Shown here piece by piece: positions 59,576 through 64,000 of a DNA stretch of 64,000 bases (the stretch's first letter is position 1; each line of letters opens with the position of its first letter). The translations under genes and the position numbers were made by a program. The notes below the pieces were generated by a model. The model ran no database searches. It was not told where the DNA came from and was given only the letters and a program-made list of their open reading frames with translations. This DNA comes from Rhodobiaceae bacterium (lineage in GTDB: Bacteria; Pseudomonadota; Alphaproteobacteria; Rhizobiales; Aestuariivirgaceae). The stretch spans positions 1 through 64,000 of the forward strand of contig VFJY01000011.1 of NCBI GenBank assembly GCA_009885825.1, given 5' to 3'.

Positions 59576-60658
59576 TCAGGCCGCCTGAATGCGCGTCCAG
59601 GTTTCGTCGCGAACCTTGGTCACTTCCTCGCCGAGGTAAAGCGCTGGCTCGCACTTGGCCACAACTTCCGCCGACGGAAAAATGGCCGGATTTTCGATGT
59701 AGGCTTTGTCCATCAAAGCCTTCGCCGCACCATTGGCGGTGGCATACTGAATCGTTTCTGCAATATGCTTTCCGGCTTCTGCATCAAGTATGAAGTTCAG
59801 GAACGCGTGGGCATTCTCCGGATGCGGTGCGCCGGTTGGAATGGCCATGGCATCCTGCCACAGCAATGTGCCTTCGGTCGGTACGGCGTAACCAATATCC
59901 TGGTCTTCGGCCATGACCTGAATGATGTCGCCATTCCATTCCTGACAGGCCTCCACTTCGCCTGATGCCAGCAAGTCCTGGCCGTTGTCGTCAGCGAAAA
60001 CCTTAATGTTCTTCTTTTGGGCAATGAGCATGTCTTCGGCCTTTTTGAGCTCTGCCGGATCAACTGAATTGAATGAATGGCCGAGATATTTGAGGGCGCA
60101 GCCAATCACGTTCTGGGCATCGCCAAGCAGCGAAATCTTGCCCGCGTGCTTGTCACTTTCAAAGAGGATTTTCCAGCTGTCAACCACACCGCCTTCGACT
60201 TTCGATTTACGGTAGCCAATACCCAGTGTGCCCCACATATAGGGAATTGAGTATTTGCGGCCGGGATCGAAAGGCGCATCCTGGAATGGCTTGTCGATGT
60301 TGGCCATATTCGGAATTTTGGCGTGGTCGATTGGAATGACGATGTTGGCCTTGATCATGCGCTCAAGCATGTCATTGCTCGGCACGATCACGTCATAGCC
60401 GGGATTGCCGCCCTTGAGCTTGGCAAAAAGTTCATCCGTATCTGCGAACAAATCCATCTTGGTTTCGATGCCGGAGGCTGTGGTGAAATCAGCCAGCGAA
60501 TGCTCGCCGATATAAGTATCCCAGTTATAGAAGTTCAGCTTCTTCTCTTCCTCAGCCAGCGAAAAGCGTGGCAGGAATGTCAAGCCGACAGCAAATGCGC
60601 CGCCTCCCTTCAGAAGGCTGCGGCGGTTAGGTGAAAATTTTGGACGATATGTTGTCAT
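59576..60658 (-). CDS. Polyamine-type ABC transporter substrate-binding protein (PotD/PotF-like)
   Basis: A 360-residue periplasmic binding protein. The N-terminus has NRRSLLKGGGAFAVG, a twin-arginine-like motif with a following hydrophobic core, so export may be by Tat. The mature start 'KKLNFYNWDTYIGEHSLADFTTASGI' is the standard PotD opening. 'DVIVPSNDMLERMIKANIVIPI' and 'YSIPYMWGTLGIGYRKSKV' line the amine-binding cleft. AAGGA precedes the ATG at 60658; an in-frame codon at 60691 is upstream of it. Confidence 0.9.
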   Translation of the reverse strand: MTTYRPKFSPNRRSLLKGGGAFAVGLTFLPRFSLAEEEKKLNFYNWDTYIGEHSLADFTTASGIETKMDLFADTDELFAKLKGGNPGYDVIVPSNDMLERMIKANIVIPIDHAKIPNMANIDKPFQDAPFDPGRKYSIPYMWGTLGIGYRKSKVEGGVVDSWKILFESDKHAGKISLLGDAQNVIGCALKYLGHSFNSVDPAELKKAEDMLIAQKKNIKVFADDNGQDLLASGEVEACQEWNGDIIQVMAEDQDIGYAVPTEGTLLWQDAMAIPTGAPHPENAHAFLNFILDAEAGKHIAETIQYATANGAAKALMDKAYIENPAIFPSAEVVAKCEPALYLGEEVTKVRDETWTRIQAA

Positions 60659-60735
60659 GGCGTGTTCCTTTAGTTTGAATACTGGTTTCAAGGATATTAA
60701 AAATTGATCGCGACCTCAACTGGTTCATTAGCAGT

Positions 60736-62118
60736 TTACATTTCTCCTTTTACGTCCGCATAGGTTGCATCAAGGGCCACCCGGGCCAGCCGCACGATTT
60801 CGTCGATTTCCTTCTTCGTAATCGTAAACGGAGGCGCCAGAACCATGGTGTCCCAGCAGGCCCGCATGACCAGATTGTTGGCGAAGCAATGGTCGCGGCA
60901 GATGGTGCCGACGCGGCCTGAATCATGGAAGCGGGCGCGCGTGGCCTTGTCTTTGGATAGTTCGATGGCTCCGATCAGGCCCATGGACCGGGTTTCGCCC
61001 ACAATCGGGTGATCATTCAGGCTGGCCAATCCTTTGGCGAAATAGGGAGCCAATTCGGCCACCCGCTCCACCAGCTTCTCGTCTTCGATGATTTCGATAT
61101 TCTTGAGGGCAACGGCGGCGGCCACCGGATGGCCCGCATAGGTCATGCCGTGGTTGAAGTCACCACCGAGCTCAAAGAAGTCCTTGGTGAGGGTGTCAGA
61201 AATGGCGACGGCGCCAATGGGCTGGTAGCCGGAAGACAGCCCCTTGGCCATGGCGACAATATCCGGCTCAAACCCCAGGGATTGGAAGCCCCACCAGTTT
61301 CCGGTGCGGCCAAAGCCACAGATAACTTCGTCGGCAATGATCAGGATGCCGTATTTTTTGCAGATGCGCTGCACTTCCGGCCAATAGGTTGAAGGGGGAA
61401 TGAGAACGCCGCCAGCACCCTGAATAGGCTCGCCAATAAAGGCCGCCACATTGTCAGGCCCAACCTCGATAGTTTTCTTTTCCAGGTCGGCGGCAGCGTC
61501 AAGTCCGAATTGTTCCGGCGTTTTGTCGCCGCCGAAGTCGAACCAGTGGGGCTGTTGAACATGGTGAAACCCGGGAAACAGGGTTCCCCCCTGCCCCTGC
61601 ATGCCGCTCATGCCGCCCAGATTGACCGCCACCATGGTTGAGCCATGATAACCCCGGGTGCGGGCGATGAAATGCTGGCGGTAGGGCTTGCCCTTGAGTT
61701 TCCAATAGTGGCGCACAAATCGCACGATGGTGTCATTGGCCTCGGAACCGGAATTGGTGAAAAAAATGTGCTGGAAGCGCTTCGGCAGAAGCGAGGATAT
61801 TTTCGTCGCCAGCTCGGTTGCCGGCACCGTGGTGGTTTTGAAGAAGGTATTATAATAGGGCAAATCCAGCATCTGGCGGTAGGCCACATCGGCCAGTTCT
61901 TTTCGGCCATAGCCAATGTTTACGCACCACAGACCCGACATGGCATCCAGAATCTTGTTGCCCTTGCCATCCCAGATGTAAACACCGTCGGCCTGGGTGA
62001 TGACGCGGGGGCCGCCTGCCGCATGAAACGCCTTGTGGTCGGTGAAGGGGTGAAAATGATGCGCAATGTCGTGTTGGACGACTTCAGCGATATTGATGTT
62101 TTTGGGGTGTATGGTCAC
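60736..62118 (-). CDS. Class III aminotransferase (putrescine/omega-amine:pyruvate type)
   Basis: A 460-residue PLP-dependent fold-type I transaminase. It shows 'NSGSEANDT' (122-130), 'ARTRGYHGST' (~152-161), Asp263 in 'IIADEVICGFGRTG' and Lys292 in AMAKGLSSGYQP. The N-terminus with 'HHFHPFTDHKAFHAAGGPRVITQADGVYIWD' resembles SpuC/omega-amine:pyruvate transaminases. It probably removes a terminal amino group from putrescine, GABA or a similar amine. The start is a GTG at 62118 with TTGGAG eight bases upstream; an in-frame codon at 62157 gives an unlikely extension. It is the first gene of the polyamine cluster. Confidence 0.88.
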   Translation of the reverse strand: MTIHPKNINIAEVVQHDIAHHFHPFTDHKAFHAAGGPRVITQADGVYIWDGKGNKILDAMSGLWCVNIGYGRKELADVAYRQMLDLPYYNTFFKTTTVPATELATKISSLLPKRFQHIFFTNSGSEANDTIVRFVRHYWKLKGKPYRQHFIARTRGYHGSTMVAVNLGGMSGMQGQGGTLFPGFHHVQQPHWFDFGGDKTPEQFGLDAAADLEKKTIEVGPDNVAAFIGEPIQGAGGVLIPPSTYWPEVQRICKKYGILIIADEVICGFGRTGNWWGFQSLGFEPDIVAMAKGLSSGYQPIGAVAISDTLTKDFFELGGDFNHGMTYAGHPVAAAVALKNIEIIEDEKLVERVAELAPYFAKGLASLNDHPIVGETRSMGLIGAIELSKDKATRARFHDSGRVGTICRDHCFANNLVMRACWDTMVLAPPFTITKKEIDEIVRLARVALDATYADVKGEM

Positions 62119-62210
62119 GGTTGATCTCCAAGCTCTAAATCCAGCAAAAACGGGCAAAATTGCAGTTTGGAGAGAGCACTATGGCTTGAAACCGATGCGG
62201 GCGCAGTTAA

Positions 62211-62227
62211 CCATGACTTCGTCATGG
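62211..62227. promoter_or_regulatory. Perfect palindrome upstream of the polyamine cluster
   Basis: CCATGAC-TTC-GTCATGG is an exact 17-bp inverted repeat in the 180-base gap before the transaminase gene, 93 bases from its GTG. Upstream on the minus strand are candidate boxes TTGCAA and TATGTA separated by 17 bases, preceded by a GCAATAA direct repeat. The palindrome would then lie downstream of the start site, as expected for a repressor operator. No regulator gene is adjacent. Confidence 0.45.
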
Positions 62228-62298
62228 AGGGAACGTGTCGAAGATGTCACGCTATAGCACATTCCGCATACATACAATTATTGCAGATTTATTGCAAC

Positions 62299-63888
62299 TC
62301 AGGCGAAAGCTGCCGCCATCAGGCGTTTGGTGTAAGGTTCGCGGGGATTTTCGAGCACTTCGTCTGGCGTCCCCTGCTCGACAACCCTGCCATCCTTCAT
62401 GACGATGATATGATCCGCCATCGCGCGCACCACCGCGAGATCATGGCTGATGAAGAGATAGGACAGGTTGTTAGCCTTTTGGAGATTCCGCAGAAGCTCG
62501 ATGATCTGGCTCTGCACCTGGCGGTCCAGCGCTGACGTTGGCTCATCCAGAACAATCAGCCTGGGCTTCAGGATTATGGCGCGAGCGATTGCGATGCGCT
62601 GGCGCTGGCCACCGGAAAATTCATGGGGGTAGCGGTTGCGCAGTTTGGGATCGAGCTGCACTTCTTCAAGGGCCTGAACAGCGCGTTGATCGCGCTTGCG
62701 CGAAGTCATCGAGGGCTCGTGCACCAGCAGGCCTTCAGTTACGATCTGGCCTGCCGTCATGCGAGGACTGAGAGAGCCAAACGGGTCTTGCAATACAATC
62801 TGTATCTGCTTTCGGAGCGGCCGCATTTCCTCCCTGTCGAGCTTTGCGATATCCTTGCCTTCGAAGCTGATTGCCCCCTCGCTCGGCACAAGCCGCAGCA
62901 AGGCGCGGGCGAGAGTTGATTTTCCCGAACCGGATTCACCGACGATGCCGATGGTCTGGCCCTGTTTCAAGGTCACCGAAACCCGGTCCACCGCTTTGAG
63001 CAGCAATGGCGGACCTGCCATGAATCCGCCGCCGATTTTGAAGGTTACGCTGACACTGGTGCCATCGAGAATCTTTGGCGCCTTGGCGGCGGGCGGAGCT
63101 TTCCGTCCCGATGGTTCGGCATCAAGCAGGGCCTTGGTGTACGCGTGCTTGGGCTGCTTGAAGATGGCTTTCGCATCGCCCTCCTCCACCACTTCACCGT
63201 AGCGCATGACGACGACGCGGCTGGCGATGCGGCGCACGATATTGAGATCATGGGTGATAAAGATCATGCCCATGCCAAGACGCTTCTGCAGGCTCGCCAT
63301 CAGTTCAAGAATTTCAGCCTGGATGGTCACATCAAGGGCCGTGGTGGGTTCATCGGCGATCAGCAGATCGGGGTCATTGGCGAGCGCCATTGCAATCATC
63401 ACGCGTTGCCGCTGGCCGCCGGACATCTCATGGGGGTAAGAACCCATCCGGCGTTCCGGCTCCTGAATCTTCACAAGTTTCATCATGTCGATGGCGCGGG
63501 CATTGGCCTGGTCCCAACCGATCTTCTGGTGGTGCATGATGGGCTCGATAAGCTGATTGCCGATGGTGTAAAGCGGATCGAGCGAAGTCATCGGTTCCTG
63601 AAAGATCATGGTGATCTTGCGGCCGCGAATGGAGTTGAGTTCCGGCTTCGGCAGGCCAACCAAATTGGTTCCACGATAATCGGCAACGCCAGCGATGGAA
63701 CCATTTGAGGCAAGCAGCCCCATGGTTCCCATCATGAGCTGGCTCTTGCCGGAACCGGACTCGCCCACGATCGCGACAGTTTCGCCGGCCTTGACATCAA
63801 GGCTCACGCCTTTCACGGCTTCAACAATGCCGTCGAGAGTTTGGAAATTCACTTTGATGTTTTTGAGGGCGAGGATCGGTTCAGCCAT
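62299..63888 (-). CDS. Peptide-type ABC transporter, fused double ATPase (YejF/DppDF-like)
   Basis: A 529-residue protein with two complete ABC ATPase domains in tandem. The first has Walker A GESGSGKS near residue 43 and signature [15 protein letters not shown]. The second has GESGSGKS near residue 320 and signature [15 protein letters not shown]. Both carry the peptide-transporter blocks ('[12 protein letters not shown]'-like [12 protein letters not shown] and '[13 protein letters not shown]'). This fused form is the usual YejF or DppD-DppF arrangement for oligopeptide importers. The ATG at 63888 starts the domain; the frame is open upstream to 63918. It starts one base after the permease stop. 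Confidence 0.92.
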   Translation of the reverse strand: MAEPILALKNIKVNFQTLDGIVEAVKGVSLDVKAGETVAIVGESGSGKSQLMMGTMGLLASNGSIAGVADYRGTNLVGLPKPELNSIRGRKITMIFQEPMTSLDPLYTIGNQLIEPIMHHQKIGWDQANARAIDMMKLVKIQEPERRMGSYPHEMSGGQRQRVMIAMALANDPDLLIADEPTTALDVTIQAEILELMASLQKRLGMGMIFITHDLNIVRRIASRVVVMRYGEVVEEGDAKAIFKQPKHAYTKALLDAEPSGRKAPPAAKAPKILDGTSVSVTFKIGGGFMAGPPLLLKAVDRVSVTLKQGQTIGIVGESGSGKSTLARALLRLVPSEGAISFEGKDIAKLDREEMRPLRKQIQIVLQDPFGSLSPRMTAGQIVTEGLLVHEPSMTSRKRDQRAVQALEEVQLDPKLRNRYPHEFSGGQRQRIAIARAIILKPRLIVLDEPTSALDRQVQSQIIELLRNLQKANNLSYLFISHDLAVVRAMADHIIVMKDGRVVEQGTPDEVLENPREPYTKRLMAAAFA

Positions 63889-63889
63889 T

Positions 63890-64000
63890 TCAACGATCCT
63901 TCGGATCAAGCGCATCACGCAGGCCGTCGCCGATGAAATTCAGCGCGAACAATGTCGACGTCAGGAAGATGGAGGGAAATACCAGGAGCCAATCAGCGGT
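63890..64000 (-). CDS. Peptide-type ABC transporter permease, C-terminal part (DppC/YejE-like)
   Basis: The minus-strand frame, open from the window edge, encodes 36 residues and a stop: 'WLLVFPSIFLTSTLFALNF' followed by 'GDGLRDALDPKDR'. The last TM helix and the GDGLRDALDP tail are the standard end of DppC/OppC/YejE permeases. The gene continues beyond the window. It lies directly before the double ATPase gene and is part of the same operon. Confidence 0.85.
   Translation of the reverse strand, partial: TADWLLVFPSIFLTSTLFALNFIGDGLRDALDPKDR

Noticed and set aside
1..64000. tRNA, rRNA, insertion sequences, integrases or attachment-site duplications
   Set aside because: I found no cloverleaf with a TTCGA-type T-loop at a suitable spacing, no transposase or integrase motif and no long terminal repeats. 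This was done by eye, so a short tRNA-like element could still be missed; a covariance-model scan would settle it.

Overview
The window reads as a chromosomal segment of a free-living alphaproteobacterium, most likely in the Hyphomicrobiales (Rhizobiales). This is inferred from gene content: an HdaA-type DnaA regulator beside ppk/ppx, a DUF6867-type gene in a liv operon, many ABC solute importers, Tat/Sec-exported binding proteins, and ndk, holC and rnd of the alphaproteobacterial kind. Base composition looks GC-rich and even by eye (not computed), except about 0.4-2.2 kb, which looks more AT-rich and holds unrecognised genes. I saw no rRNA, tRNA, insertion sequence, prophage or CRISPR array. 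Genus and species cannot be named from this sequence alone.

Layout. 0-2.2 kb: the tail of a class I aminotransferase, then a minus-strand group of unknown genes. 2.5-11.8 kb: a five-gene minus-strand efflux operon made of a PadR-type repressor and two consecutive adaptor plus RND-pump modules, with a palindrome lying between the -35 and -10 of its promoter. 12.0-18.7 kb: a complete branched-chain (or related) amino acid ABC importer (livHMGF, a DUF6867-type membrane protein, and two binding proteins separated by a terminator). 18.7-21.5 kb: a lone Lrp-type ligand-sensing domain, purB and rnd. 21.4-28.7 kb: a tightly coupled minus-strand operon (DUF2066, CDP-alcohol phosphatidyltransferase, AI-2E family permease, hdaA, ppk, ppx), divergent from purMN (28.7-30.4 kb).

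30.4-33.8 kb: a YafY/WYL regulator facing a GST, DUF1801 and nucleoside hydrolase run across a 21-bp perfect palindrome, then three overlapping tiny genes. 33.9-39.6 kb: an orphan molybdopterin oxidoreductase, a SpoU rRNA methyltransferase, a dimethylglycine/sarcosine-dehydrogenase-like flavoenzyme and a small secreted protein. 39.8-45 kb: DMT transporter, TMEM175-type channel, VUT transporter with ndk, DUF924, and an OmpA-domain protein with a three-fold repeated module. 45-47.9 kb: a polar amino acid ABC importer. 48-53.3 kb: an ABC-F protein, nhaD, nhaA, holC and a Cys-rich secreted protein.

53.3-62.3 kb: a minus-strand polyamine-type uptake and catabolism cluster. It has a class III transaminase, a PotD-like binding protein, a kinase-aminotransferase fusion, PotB, PotC, PotA and an agmatinase-family hydrolase. 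The window ends in a peptide-type ABC importer (fused double ATPase and the tail of a permease). The most interesting items are the fused kinase/phospho-lyase-type enzyme in the polyamine operon, the chain of three overlapping micro-genes at 33.3-33.8 kb, the three-fold repeat OmpA protein, and the dual RND operon with its promoter-embedded operator.
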